DNA from: Aspidapion aeneum
Lineage: Eukaryota > Arthropoda > Insecta > Coleoptera > Brentidae
NCBI GenBank assembly: GCA_963576565.1
Contig: OY755046.1
Coordinates: 67,555,583-67,619,582, forward strand
Direction of reading: 5' to 3'
DNA length: 64,000 nt
A model generated the notes under the pieces. It was not told the DNA's origin. It did not search any database and saw nothing but the letters and a program-made list of their open reading frames with translations. Numbering within the stretch: position 1 is the stretch's first letter; each line of letters begins with the position of its first letter. A program made the translations under genes and the position numbers. Below are positions 10,267 through 20,711 of this stretch, in pieces.

Positions 10267-10514
10267 GAGGACCGCCATGTTGATTCCTGTTTAAAAAAAT
10301 ATAGCATATAGCACCTTCGGGATCAGTAGCAATATAACGACACCTTTTTTGTCAAAATCGGTTCAGCCGTTTAGCCTCTAGCGTGACACAAACATACATA
10401 ATATTGACTTACATATATACACCAATCGAAAAATATTACCCTTCCTTTCGCCGTGCTGCAGTTGGGTAAAAACGCAACTCACATAATATCTTACTAGCTT
10501 TTGGTGACACATAA
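10267..10514. other. Fragment of a dispersed repeat
   Basis: Contains AAAATCGGTTCAGCCGTTTAG followed by GTGACACAAACATACATA, similar in wording to the repeats at 18850 and 24000. No coding run. Confidence 0.35.
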
Positions 10515-10800
10515 TAGGGAGCTATTGCAATAAAGCCAGGCACAAATTGTGTCGGGCACTATATTGACACTTTCGCATTATAAGAACAGCTGTCTTCTTT
10601 CAAAATTAGGCCATTGTGTATTATAAGAGCCGGAATTAATAGTGAAGCCACTATTAATGGAAAATAAACGACTGGATTTATAAATTCGACCTTGATATGT
10701 CAATTTTGAAAGATCAACTGTCAGTTTTTAATGCGAAACTGTCAATATAGTGCCCGGCACAATTTGTGCCTGGCACTATTGCAATAGGTCCCTAATAGTC
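10515..10800. mobile_element. Palindromic MITE, about 286 bp
   Basis: About 55-70 bases at each end are inverted copies. Left: GGGAGCTATTGCAATAAAGCCAGGCACAAATTGTG and on to CACTATATTGACA; the right end is its mirror, ending GGTCCCT. A relative lies at 63036-63297. Confidence 0.75.
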
Positions 10801-11002
10801 TAAAGTCTGACACGTTCAGTTTACAATAATTTTTGCTGATACAAAAACTGTGTTTTTCAACAAAAATTTTGGTTTTGCGAGTGCCTTAAACGTGGTGTCA
10901 ACGTGGATGACACATTATATCCACATGTAGTGTAACGTTGATGTCAAGTTTTGGTGCTGGAGTGGATAGTGATCAGATTAGAGATAAATCGTTAGAAACG
11001 GA

Positions 11003-11208
11003 CTTTTTCTTCTTGAAGTTCCATCGCCTAGCGGAGGTTGGAGATAATCATGGCCATTCTAATCTTATTCGCTACCGCTCTAAACAGCTGATTCGACGTC
11101 ATACCACACCAGTCGCGCAAGTTTTTAAGCCAGGATGTTCTTCTTCTACTTGGCTTCTCTTGCCTTGAATATTTCCTTCCATTATATACTGTACCTAGTA
11201 GCTTATAT
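11003..11208 (-). pseudogene. C-terminal tail of a BovB/RTE-like LINE, segment 1
   Basis: The minus-strand frame reads YNGRKYSRQEKPSRRRTSWL, then KNLRDWCGMTSNQLFRAVAN, KIRMAMIISNLR and a stop at 11027-11029. This is the typical LINE tail, followed by a GAAGAAGAA-rich 3' end. It is the downstream part of the reverse transcriptase at 12382-12862, separated from it by the hAT element at 11209-12381. The 8 bases at 11201-11208 are one copy of the hAT target duplication. Confidence 0.75.
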
Positions 11209-12381
11209 CAGTGGCGGTTTCTCCATAAGTGCACATGTGCACGTGCAAATTTTACTTAAAAAAATATTAAAATTTGATCATTCTTTAATTTAATTAATAA
11301 TTACCCGAAACGGAATTCACTAGACTGGAATATTAACTACAAATTAATACCCGGTATGTAAGTGTTTGTATTCGTGTTCAAACCACCTGCGTGCATGGCG
11401 AATGCGCTATATAGTTAGTTCGAATCTAATTATTCACTTTTATTTGCACGATAGATGTTAGGTCGCCTTCTAATTACGAAATATAGAGAGAGAGGACGAT
11501 ATGTCCCAATAGAATTTTACAGTACATAAAATCTGAACCTTCCTTCGGCACAGCGCGTATACAAAAAGTAGCCTCGATGCCGCCCGCACCCCCGTGAAGA
11601 CCCCCGCGTCATCGGTTCGCGTTGCATGTTAGAGCAGATCACCGGCACTTTTCCTTCGTGCGCTTAGTAGTTATGTGCAACGATTAAGTATGGAGTAGAT
11701 ACTGATACTCCCCAATTCGAGTATCAGATTTTTGTATTCGGTACTAAGTAATTATTATATTATCGGTAAATCCAATAAATACCGAGATTTTCTATGTTGT
11801 CAATCGTATACGTATACGCAATACTTCATTTAATAATTTAAGTAAATAAATATCGGTCCAAATGATTACAAGTACTCCAAACTCGTTACTCATACGGCCG
11901 ATGCCGATACAATTGATACGAAAGTAACCCTTCGGCTTCGGTCCCATTCGGGATTCGAGTAACGAGTATTTGGCGTCGAAGGATTCGATTACTTCGTATC
12001 CGCCCATGTATCAGATATTAAATTATCGAGTAGATAGTATTTGCACACCACTAATTTGGCATTATCGGTCGGGCGCTGGCGGTTTGTTTTGATTTCGACA
12101 ATTTGGTATTTACGACAATGGCGGAAGTTTCTAATTCTGATAGCATTAGCGTGCAATATTTAAAGGCAATTAAATTTTCATCTCTGCCATTAGAAGATAA
12201 AATATGTAAACTAGGTATGATACATTTATTATTTATTTATAATTTCAGTAATAATAGGTAACTAATATCTAACTAAATATCTCATTTTTTAATTATTTGC
12301 AAAAAAAAATTCGCCGGCGCCGCAATTTCTGTTTTTTTTTTGGTGTGCACTCCCAAAGCTTTTTACCACGCGCCGCCACTG
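11209..12381 (+). mobile_element. 1.17-kb hAT element with perfect 8-bp target duplication
   Basis: Begins CAGTGGCGG and ends CCGCCACTG. It is flanked on both sides by GCTTATAT (11201-11208 and 12382-12389), the 8-bp duplication typical of hAT elements. It splits a LINE coding sequence, and the reading frame resumes on both sides, which confirms the boundaries. Internally only the start of a transposase is retained (12118-12214), so it is an internally deleted, non-autonomous copy. Longer inverted similarity at the ends includes GTGCAC blocks. Confidence 0.9.
12118..12214 (+). pseudogene. N-terminal exon remnant of a hAT transposase
   Basis: ATG at 12118 opens 32 codons reading MAEVSNSDSISVQYLKAIKF and then SSLPLEDKICKL, followed by a plausible donor (CTAG/GTATGA). 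The KFSSLPLEDK wording resembles the region upstream of hAT transposases of the ZMYM/DUF4371 kind (family knowledge, no search run). The rest of the transposase (zinc finger, DDE catalytic domain, dimerisation domain) is absent from the element. It sits 170 bases inside the right end of the hAT element and gives the original coding orientation. It is non-functional as it stands, though it may keep the element's promoter. Confidence 0.45.
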
Positions 12382-12862
12382 GCTTATATTTAGGGCCTCT
12401 CATTCTATATTTTAGCTCTATATTAGTTACTCTATCAACCCAGGAAATTCTCAGCATTCGACGATAGCACCATCTTTCAAAAGCTTTAAGTCTGTGCATT
12501 TCATTCTCTTTCACAGTCCACGCTTCACATCCATTCCAGCCATCCAAGAAGAGTTGAGGAAACGTAGCAGCGCAGCATTCTTATTATTAGTTTTAAATTT
12601 ATGTCTCTGCTGGAATTTTTTGAGTTTTACAAAAGCATTTCTTGCAATTTCTAATCTTGATCTAATTTCTTGACATTGAATTGATCTATAATACATTTTC
12701 GTTTATCCACGTATCTAGATATTTATACTGTGAAACTCTTTCTGTTGGTGTGTTATCGATTATGAGATTGCCATCGATGTTCGGATTTTTTGTTGTTATC
12801 ATGTATTTGGTTTTCCTAAGATTCATCGTCAGACCACACTTTTGGCATGCTCTGTTTAGTCC
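12382..12862 (-). pseudogene. BovB/RTE-like LINE reverse transcriptase, segment 2
   Basis: The minus-strand translation, with frame changes, gives ACQKCGLTMNLRKTKYM, the palm-proximal IDNTPTERVSQYKYLDTWIN block, SRLEIARNAFVKLKKF, and then EAWTVKENEMHRLKAFERWC followed by YRRMLRISWVDRVTNIELKYR. This order matches the distal half of RTE/BovB reverse transcriptases. It continues into 11003-11208 after the hAT insertion, and its N-terminal half lies at 15440-16134 after another insertion. Several frameshifts are present, so it is a dead copy. Confidence 0.8.
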
Positions 12863-12906
12863 ATAGATAAAGGATTTGCGGCGCGGTTCAGTGAGTTTTT
12901 ATTAGA

Positions 12907-15439
12907 TAGGCAACTCCGGCTGTTTGACAGGTCGTTAGCTCTGTGGCGCCCACTGCAGAGCTTAGTGATGAACTAAAAGTTAAGGCGGGAAATTTGAATC
13001 GCCTTTTATAATAAATTTTCTTTAATTTTAAAGTTTTTTTTTAAAAATTTTTAATCAGTCAATATTTTATAGACATACACTGTCTTTATAAGATATAAAC
13101 AGATTGAAAATGATATATAAAGTGCAATAAATAAAACATTTTTTAAATGAGTTTTTATTATTATAAAAAAAGCTACAAATTAACGACTAACTATTGATAA
13201 TACATAGTCTAATTGATTGGTAAAATAAAATATAATGATAAACCAAACACTATCTAGCATATTTAAATTTGCTTTTAACATTTCTGGTGAGTGATGAGTG
13301 AATAAATAATGAAACAGTTGTTCGTGAAGAGAATCTTTCTTAAATGTCTACTTTTTAACAGCTTGACGAAAATCTGACATGATTTAAAAGTACCTCCTCG
13401 CCTTGCCCAACTAACATTTATAGTAGCGGCTACATGTTCTAAAGGCTTTGCTACTTTCTTATAGTAGAAATGTGGTGATCCCAACCAAAATTTGTTACTT
13501 TTTAGTTCTAACTACTATTTAGTATCAGGAAATAGTAGATGTTTCGTAAAAACGACCCTCTAAACTACTTCATATGATTGTTTCTTGATAGTCGATTCTG
13601 ATAGTCTTCTCTACCACAATAGGACGTTGCTAAAGTTTTACTTTCCTTTTAGTCGTTATTTCGTAGTCGCCCTGACTTTTATATCCTACTTAATTACCAC
13701 TAGAAAGTTAAGCTTCATTGGAGTCCCAAACAAGTGTATCCGACAACTACATTATAACTTTAATTTTTACCACAAAAGTTTGTGTCATCATAGTAACATC
13801 TGATGTAACAATGTAGACAAAATAACTTTTTGGATCAACTTTAAAGCCGCAACTACTTTCAAGTAACCTTTTCGACTATCAGGGAATATAGTTTGGGACG
13901 CCATGTTTTTATGTAAGAAAGAAAATTTAATAGTTTTGTTGTCGTTTTATGAGCTCATATTAAAGAGCCATACTATTTTATAAACAAATTAGTTCAAGCT
14001 TACCAAAAATGCTCTTCTTAAGCACCATTTGTTGGAGTTAACTGTCGATTATGAAAACATAACCTCCAAAATCACAACACAAAAATTCCATCAGCTACCA
14101 GAAAACGACTCAATTTTACGGGCGCACCGGTTTTTTGCAATATATATAATGGATGTTATACAAAAAACTTTGCGTCGCACTCGAATTTTGATCCTCTGCT
14201 CGTAAATTCTCACACTTTTGGATAACATAGTTCATATTATAACCATAACCAAACAAAAAAACTAAGCGAGTCTGTTTACTGTTGTGTCCACCATATTGTG
14301 TAACAATTCTACCAAAAAGAAACGATTATATTATTTGCAACTACATCGCAACTTTTATGCCATTACGGAAAAAAAACAGCCTCTACGACGTAGTAGATAC
14401 CTGGCTACGACGTAGTAGTGTAGTTGTTACTACAGTGACTTTAAACACTTGGCCAAGTAGTTATAACCAGAAATTGGTTCCCCACATAGGGAATTATAAC
14501 GTCGCTGTATGGTATACTGAGACGTAGCGGGAGTACGTTGCGGTTACTTTTAAGAAATTCTTTCTAGTTGGGGTTTCGTCGTTACAACTTTAATTGTTGG
14601 TTGGTTGGTTGTAAGTTGTGTAGGTTATGTTTCAAAGTAGTATATACATAGCTTATCAGTGGTCGCACATATCATCCAAAAGCTGAAAACAATAAACAAA
14701 AACAACTTATAACCACATTAATAATGGGTACTAGATTATGGAAAGATAAAGATTTAAAATTAAGGAATAAATTTATTCAAAGCACATTACGCTGTTGGGT
14801 AATCCCTCGTTTACCCATCGATTAAGCACAAATTAAGTGTTAATTTTCTATGTGTCTCCCTTTTACTTAATATCAAAAGAAAGGGATAGACATAAAATTA
14901 ACACTACATTTGTGCTTAATTGATGGGCAAATAAGGCACCTATCAGGCATTGGAAACCTGTATTCAAAGTTCCGTAAAGTAAGCGATAAGAAGTTAAAAA
15001 GATACTACCAATACACATTTTATCAAATGCCAATCTAACCTCAAATGAGAAAATAAGAAAACTTACCTTAAAATGTCTCGGAAAACTATGCATTTTGTAC
15101 TCGTCTGAACTTTAGACACCACCCAGAAAAGGAACTAGAAATTCTTATTCTTTTATATTTAAAATTGCAAAAGTTACAAATTTAACAAAATTTAATTTTA
15201 ATGCGTCACAGCAGCAAAGATTACCTACATAAGCCAAAAAGATAGATTTAAAATGAACCCGAAATAAAATGCGGTGGAAGAGGTTTTTCTACCTGAAAAA
15301 AAGGGGGACGAAAAATCCAAACCACAGATAATTCTCAAAAAAAAAATAGAATAAGGAACAAACGCGCGACCGCAGCGCCTCTTTTGAGCTTAGTGAGAAC
15401 TTTAACCTAACGACCTGTCAAATTGCATTGAGTTTCCTA
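12907..15439. mobile_element. 2.5-kb element with 33-bp terminal inverted repeats inserted in the LINE
   Basis: The left end TAGGCAACTC and its continuation TTTGACAGGTCGTTAG (12907-12938) is mirrored at 15407-15439. Right next to each end the LINE words for L-N-(H/R)-A are duplicated, on the left after GGCATGCTCTGTTTAGTC and on the right after GGCATGGTTTAGTC. This suggests a diverged target duplication. No transposase is recognised inside. Two plus-strand ORFs of 72 and 81 codons (13585-13803, 14282-14527) resemble nothing I know. The hairpin at 14811-14931 is nested inside. Confidence 0.5.
14811..14931. repeat. Imperfect hairpin, about 55-base arms
   Basis: TTTACCCATCGATTAAGCAC and its continuation through TGTTAATTTT (14811-14866) is mirrored at 14876-14931. 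Several mismatches and a short loop. Probably a small MITE. Confidence 0.65.
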
Positions 15440-16134
15440 GGCATGGTTTAGTCTCTCTAATAACACTTGGAGATCCTGTAAACTGTCAGCTGCAACAAAG
15501 GTGTCATCGGCATATCTTATATTGTTGAAGACCTCACCATTAATTTTTGTGCCCTCTTTAGCGTCTCTCAAAGCCTCGGTGCCTGCTTCACTGTAGATAT
15601 TAAAAAGAAGTGCAGAAAGTATGCAGCCCTGTCGGACACCTCTTAAAATATTTATTTCCTCTGATATTTGATCTTCAATTTGGACTTTAGTTGTTTGATT
15701 CCAATAAAGATTCGCTATAACATTGATGTCTCTGCTATCTATGTTCTTTTCTTTAAGAATCCTTACAAGTTCATCCTGTTGAACCTTATCAAATGCTTTT
15801 TCGAAATCAATGAAACAGACATACTAAACATCTTGATTCATATCAAGACACCTCTCATTTACGCCAAACAAAGCTTCTCTCGTGCCCATACCGTTTCGAA
15901 TTCCGACTTGATTGTCACTTATTTCGGCGTCCAATTTTGCAAAATATCGGTTGTGAACAATCTTATTAAAAAAACTTTCAGGGTGTGACTCATAGGGGCT
16001 ATTGTGCGGTGATCAGAGCAATCTTTAGCATGTGGCTTTTTAGATAGTGTTACAAATTTGGATTGAAGCCATTGTAGTAAAAACGGACTTGAAGACTGAA
16101 TAATAAATTTTTTTAATTTTTTAGCCAATACCAA
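15440..16134 (-). pseudogene. BovB/RTE-like LINE reverse transcriptase, segment 3 (catalytic core)
   Basis: The minus-strand frame contains the main reverse transcriptase motifs in order. First is a fingers segment (KDCSDHRTIAPMSHTLKVF), then NQVGIRNGMGTREALFGV. After that come FIDFEKAFDKVQQDE (motif A, first catalytic Asp), LRGVRQGCILSALLFNIYSE (motif B) and RYADDTFVAADS (motif C, YADD). It ends at LLERLNHA, exactly where segment 2 begins (ACQKCGL). Frame changes near 15825 and 15970 and one in-frame stop break it. The endonuclease domain is missing, so the copy is 5'-truncated. Confidence 0.85.
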
Positions 16135-16404
16135 ACAAGTAAACTTAAATAAGCAGTTCCCAAACGTTTCGTCGGAGAGCGACTTGCAACGCTACAAGAG
16201 CGCGCGGCAACACTCAACCGACAGGAAGAGTCCAACGTTGTCAGATTCACTCAAGCAAAAGGTTTGTCAACAAGTAAGCAATACGTTTTGATGTCTTTGG
16301 CTTGCCCTTAGTCTCCATTTAGTTATTTTATGACTTCACCGATAAAAATGGCTCAAATAATTAGACACATTTAAATTTAAGACAGATGAGTTTTTCATTT
16401 AAGT
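16135..16404. other. No recognisable feature
   Basis: A short G+C-richer patch (16180-16260) shows no splice-bounded frame and no repeat partner that I can see. Confidence 0.4.
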
Positions 16405-16890
16405 CAAATGAGTTTTACTACTTACCATATACATAATATTTCAATACCCACGGTAACTGCCCATTCGTGATGCAAACATGAGGGCCTTAGGGTCTTTAAG
16501 CAAAAAAGACCTGATTGGTTGCTTTTAAAGACATATGCATATTATTTCCATATAGTACGTATTATTGCAATACCTACGGTATCTTACGATGAAAAATGCA
16601 ATCATATTTGATATAGCAATATCAATGGGTATAAGTCTATCCTCTTTTCGGCCCTTAGGATAAAATACCCTGATTGGTTATACTTTTACGCATGAATATT
16701 ATTTTATTCTTGTATTCGTTACGTCAAGTCATCGGCGTACAGTTGACAAAAACTCTATCTATGTAAATTTGGTATCTGTGCATTTTTCGTACCTTTATTT
16801 CTGAATGTTTGCATCAAACGCCAACCATTGTGTAAATAGGTAACAGGGAGTATTGGAATATTACGTATATGTTACTTACCTTAAATGAGC
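16405..16890. mobile_element. MITE with about 75-bp imperfect inverted ends
   Basis: Left: ACTTACCATATACATAATAT, then CAATACCCACGGTAAC and GATGCAAACAT. The right end is the mirror, finishing ATATGTTACTTACC. A direct internal duplication of the GGCCTTAGG...CTGATTGGTT module lies at about 16480-16560 and 16650-16710. No coding capacity. Confidence 0.6.
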
Positions 16891-17409
16891 TATTTATTAA
16901 CTACAAATGAGTGCGGTCATGAAAACACATTTAAATCAAATAAGTGCAATTATTTAATGAGTGGCCTTATTTATTTTATATTAAAAGCTATGCGTTGCTG
17001 TCTTGGCTTTTTAAATGTTTGTAGCTTTATTAGCGTAGGAGATAATAGTTATTTAAATAACAAAATTTTAATTTAACTTTTTTTTATTTCCGACATTTTT
17101 ACAACAAAACTTTAAAAATTCAACAATTTTTTGACGTATCTAATCAACAAAACATACGAGCAGTGACGGTTGCTACGGAACTAGGCCAACTTATATTGAT
17201 GGGTGACAACAACAAAAATCACAATGACAGGAGACCCGTATGCAGAAATGACATAGGCGTGCGCAAAAATGACATAAGCGTGTGCAAAATGTTTTGCACA
17301 CAGCGTGCGCAAAATGCCATTTTCAGATCGTGTTCTCCGTGCGCAAAACCCCCTTTTACAAGACAGTCGTATAAAAAAGTTATTAAAATAAATGGATTCA
17401 TCTGATACC
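16891..17409. other. Non-coding stretch with a GTGCGCAAAA cluster
   Basis: Five or so spaced copies of GTG(C/T)GCAAAA between 17250 and 17350. Otherwise AT-rich with nothing recognisable. The last 8 bases (CTGATACC) are the target duplication of the next element. Confidence 0.45.
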
Positions 17410-17849
17410 CAGCGGCGTAGCGTGGGGGGGGGGGCGCGGGGGGTTCGTCGCCCCCCCGCCCCGAGGGTAGTGGCGCCCCATAGGTGGCCGAAGCGCCCTC
17501 AGCTTTATTAAGTCGGGCCGGTAATGACCAATTGAGTGGGTGCCAAAGGAAACTAACGACATGAAGACCTTTTTTTTTTTTTGGTCGCAAGTGAGAGGCG
17601 CCCTTGTGACTTATCGGCCGCCCCCTCACACATGATAACATTTTTTTTTTTTTGTTGGTCGCAAGATTCGTGAGAGGCGCCCTTGTAACTTATCGGCCGC
17701 CCCCTCTTTTTTTTTTTTTTTGGTCGCAAGATTTGTGAGAGGCGCGTTTTTGACCTTTTTGTTTTTTTTTGCCAAGATTTTTCATCAGTCTTCAGAGGCG
17801 CCCTTTTTAGCTGTCGCCCCCCCGCCCTTTCGGGCACGCTACGCCGCTG
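17410..17849. mobile_element. 440-bp hAT MITE with perfect 8-bp target duplication
   Basis: 15-base perfect inverted ends (CAGCGGCGTAGCGTG) and CTGATACC on both sides (17402-17409, 17850-17857). The interior is G/C-run rich and contains three to four tandem copies of a roughly 70-base module: a T-run, then GGTCGCAAG, GTGAGAGGCGC and TATCGGCCGCCCCCTC (17565-17800). It has no transposase. The boundaries and duplication are unambiguous. Confidence 0.93.
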
Positions 17850-17857
17850 CTGATACC

Positions 17858-18990
17858 TTCCAAGTCCATTAGCACACTCCAAGTAAACTAAAACGCCATG
17901 CTGTATCAGCCTTAAAAATAGCTTTTATAAATATTGCAGAAACGGAAGCTCCTACGAAGCTTTTAGTAATAATACCCGTTCTACTATTAGGGGCCATAGT
18001 GCAGCCGGCTATAGAGGAGGTTATTTCCGAGAAAAAAGTTTATATAACATGGGGGTCAACACGCATCTGTTTTTGAGATACAGGAATTTTAAAGTTAGAG
18101 GACTGGAGGGAAACGGGTTTTACAAAAAAAAAGAAAATCTGTCATAGCTAGCTGATTACTCAGCTAATTGTGATTTAAAAATGTGGTATTCCTTTTTTTG
18201 ATAAAACTACAAGTTGAGAAGATACAGGCTGTCAAAATCCCCTCCAAAAATGTATGTAATGTTATAGTTTTTTTTTAAATTAATTTTTGGTTACTTATTC
18301 TTTTAAAAAATATAAATAATATTTTATTAATATGTCTCGCTATAGATTTGTTTTTATTAACAAAAAATATAAAAAAAAACATGCATCTAATATGTCATTC
18401 ATAAAAGTTTATACAAAAAAAAATAGTTTTCTGAAAAAAATTGACCAACAAATTTTTTTTTAAATAATTTTTATTTCAATTTATTGCTCTTGTTCCAGTA
18501 CACGACTTTACCCAATTTAATATTTTTACTGCGTTTTTTTAAAAAGTTATTATCAAAAAAGTTTAAAAAATCGCCAACTTTGATGCTCTGTATCTCGACA
18601 AAGAAAGAGTTTTAACCCATGCATTATAGGAACTTTTTTATTAGACATGACCTCCTCTATCACCTGGTGACCTATGGCCCCTAAGTTATGGGACACCCTG
18701 TATATCGAAAACCGCATATTGATGCAATGCTCCGTTAAAAAGTTAGCATATTTTTAATTTTAAAACTGTCAAAAAACTGTCATTAGCATTAATGGATTTT
18801 GACCAAAATCTAACCAGTTCTTTATAGTATTGTACGCTATTTTACCTACAAATTTCAGGAAAATCGGTTCAACGTAAAAATTAATTAATACATTTTGTTG
18901 AGATTTATTTAGGAAAAAACTTTAGATTTATTTAGCTTCGCTCCCTCTACACTATAGTTTACTTAACTAACTTCGTTAGCTTTTGTATCG
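17858..18990. mobile_element. Dispersed repeat (family A), interrupted by a MITE
   Basis: The outer parts (17858-17988 and about 18705-18990) match 23690-24115 in the same orientation, sharing GAAGCTCCTACGAAG, GTTAAAAAGTTAGCAT and AATGGATTTTGACCAAAATC. The matching word order shows one repeat split by the insertion at 17989-18685. A minus-strand relative lies at 30585-30810. Confidence 0.65.
17989..18685. mobile_element. 697-bp MITE ending in TTAGGGGCCATAG
   Basis: TTAGGGGCCATAG and a diverged continuation including ATAGAGGAGGT are mirrored at the right end (ACCTCCTCTAT ... CTATGGCCCCTAA). It is inserted in the family A repeat. The interior is AT-rich and non-coding. Confidence 0.75.
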
Positions 18991-19176
18991 ATCAAAGTTA
19001 GCTATATAAACAGCTATTGACTATATACATATTATAGAACATTCAGTTTTTAGCTTTTTGAGTGTACAACATGAAATCAATATCAAGTTGGAAGGGTATA
19101 CATATATTTAAACTGTTGAGTGCTACTTTTAGAGGGAGTTGTGAGGACAGCTTTTATAAAGTGGTGGTAGGCATAC

Positions 19177-19348
19177 CATGGGCGCACCAGGAAAGGGGGC
19201 TCGGGGCCCGGGCCCTCCAAAATCTAAGAATTTTTTTGATTTTTTCCACATATTTCCTGAATAAAAAATAAAATGGCGTAAAATATGGCATCAAGTGGTT
19301 TTGACCTCCCCCCTCCCCACCCAAGACAAATACCTGGCTGCGCTACTG
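19177..19348. mobile_element. hAT-like MITE, about 172 bp, diverged
   Basis: Ends CATGGGCGCACCAGG and CCTGGCTGCGCTACTG are imperfect inverted repeats. G/C-rich ends enclose an AT-rich middle, the same design as 19738-19920. No clear target duplication. It is followed by an ACAGGGTGTATTTT segment related to the large foldback elements. Confidence 0.55.
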
Positions 19349-19544
19349 GTTATACAGGGTGTATTTTAAATGTCGCGCCAAACTTGAAGGGTTGGTGGGG
19401 TCATACAACTTATTTAACAGCATGAAGAACACTTTATGGAATAGATGCCTATCACCCAAGAATGATAAGATTCTATGTTTTTTCTGCACTGCTGATTTAT
19501 ATGGCAATTTTTTCAATATTAAATGCATTTTTATTATCTTCTAG

Positions 19545-19625
19545 TTCTCCCTCCAAGATAATGGATCAGCCAAGTACTTCCAGAGCGGGATTCATACACC
19601 CAAAATGGGAGACAAGGTCGCGCAG
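19545..19625 (+). CDS. Candidate internal exon 4 of the host gene (81 nt)
   Basis: Acceptor TTATCTTCTAG and strong donor CGCAG/GTAAGT enclose 81 bases, a multiple of three with the common phase. The frame gives about 27 residues, SPSKIMDQPSTSRAGF followed by IHPKWETRSR. The split codon at its end (AG) joins exon 5 (A) as Arg, so the join reads straight into the basic HSKRKISPKPPQS segment. Two frames of this short exon are open, and I chose this one because both junctions fit. It can follow exon 1 or exon 2 directly but not exon 3. The peptide is basic and disordered in appearance. Confidence 0.6.
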
Positions 19626-19737
19626 GTAAGTGATCTGTTTTAATTAATTTATAAATGCGTAATCAGCATATCCTAAGTTGAGGTTTGGAATTTTATTCTA
19701 AAGTTTCAACTTCGATCCAAAGCTTAAATATAAAAAC

Positions 19738-19919
19738 CAGTGGCGCACCCAGGAATATGTCTTGGGGGGGGGCCGAGGCCTCTTGGGGGGGGCCGAAGCC
19801 TCATGATGTCGAATATTAAGCTATTTTTTGTGTTTTTTTCTGAAATATGTCGAAAATATGTAAAAAAAATCTAAGGCTTAGGCGGGGGCAGGCCCCGGGC
19901 CCCCCCTGGGTGCGCCCAT
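19738..19919. mobile_element. hAT-type MITE, about 182 bp
   Basis: CAGTGGCGCACCCAGG on the left, with CCTGGGTGCGCCCAT on the right. TAAAAAC is shared by both flanks (19731-19737 and 19921-19927), fitting an 8-bp duplication with one mismatch. G/C-rich ends enclose an AT-rich core. Confidence 0.75.
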
Positions 19920-20235
19920 GTAAAAACTTACTCAGGCCTCCAAAGTGGGTCTCCACGGTGTACACACGTACACACAGTATCTCTACTAGTAATACTTTTT
20001 GCTAAATTGATATTTGAAAAAAATCAGTTAAATATTTAAAACTCTAGTAAAATGTGAATTTGATTTTGAGTGGACATTTCATATAAATCACTTAAGTTCA
20101 ATAATACATATTAATGGGTTCAAGTATGTTTCTACCACACTCTCGTGCACGCTATAGTTTGTCAGAACTAGAGACCTTATATGTATGACATATTTTAAAA
20201 AAATAGAGTCAGAGAGAGAATCAAACTCACTTATA

Positions 20236-20711
20236 GCGAATTCTTTTTAGAAAGTTAGTGGGCCACTTATAGTCCACTTACACTGTTTTGGTGCTGTCAA
20301 AAAATTGCCCCAGTGTAGTTTCAAAAGAATACAAAATGTCGCCGTCGTGGTGTAGTGGTAGCAATGTTTGTTTCCCACACCGGGGGCCCGGGTTCGATTC
20401 CTGGCTTGGGACTTGGTTGTTTGTGTTTGTTTAAAAATGGTTTCACTTGCTACAACTTTGCGAAACTGGGCGATTGATCCTGATTGGAGGGAAAGTCCCA
20501 GTATAAATAAAAAAAAAAGAAAAAAGAATACAAAAGTGCAATAGTGCACCACGAGCTCGGAGAGCCCGTGCCAAAAAATGTGCACTGAGTGCAACACTGG
20601 GCTTGTCAGTGGGTCAAAAGAATACAAAAAATTGCACTAGTTTTCCCAAAAGAATACGAAAACTGCACTAGTGGCGCACCAGTGCTGCACTGTTTTCCCA
20701 AAAGAATTCGC
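20236..20711. mobile_element. MITE-like repeat hosting a SINE
   Basis: Ends GCGAATTCTTTT and AAAAGAATTCGC are inverted. The CAAAAGAATACAAAA phrase recurs internally at least three times with GTGCA-rich spacers. A SINE is inserted at 20337-20521. Confidence 0.55.
20337..20521 (+). mobile_element. tRNA-Gly-derived SINE with 14-bp target duplication
   Basis: The head (about 20339-20411) has a tRNA layout. The A box is TGGTGTAGTGG, CCC sits in the anticodon position inside TTTCCCACA, and the B box is GGTTCGATTCC. It resembles tRNA-Gly(CCC) but lacks good acceptor-stem pairing and a CCA-adjacent end. A non-tRNA body of about 90 bases follows, then an A-rich tail. AAAAGAATACAAAA flanks it at 20323-20336 and 20522-20535. 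It is a mobile SINE rather than a functional tRNA gene. Confidence 0.88.

Noticed and set aside
13490..14600. Coding-like runs when the strand is complemented without reversal
   Set aside because: This does give some open stretches, but no biological process produces it and I could not match them to a known protein. Treated as coincidence in AT-rich DNA.
20339..20411. Functional tRNA-Gly(CCC) gene
   Set aside because: A and B boxes are present but acceptor-stem pairing is poor, and the sequence is the head of a SINE with an A-rich tail and a 14-bp target duplication.
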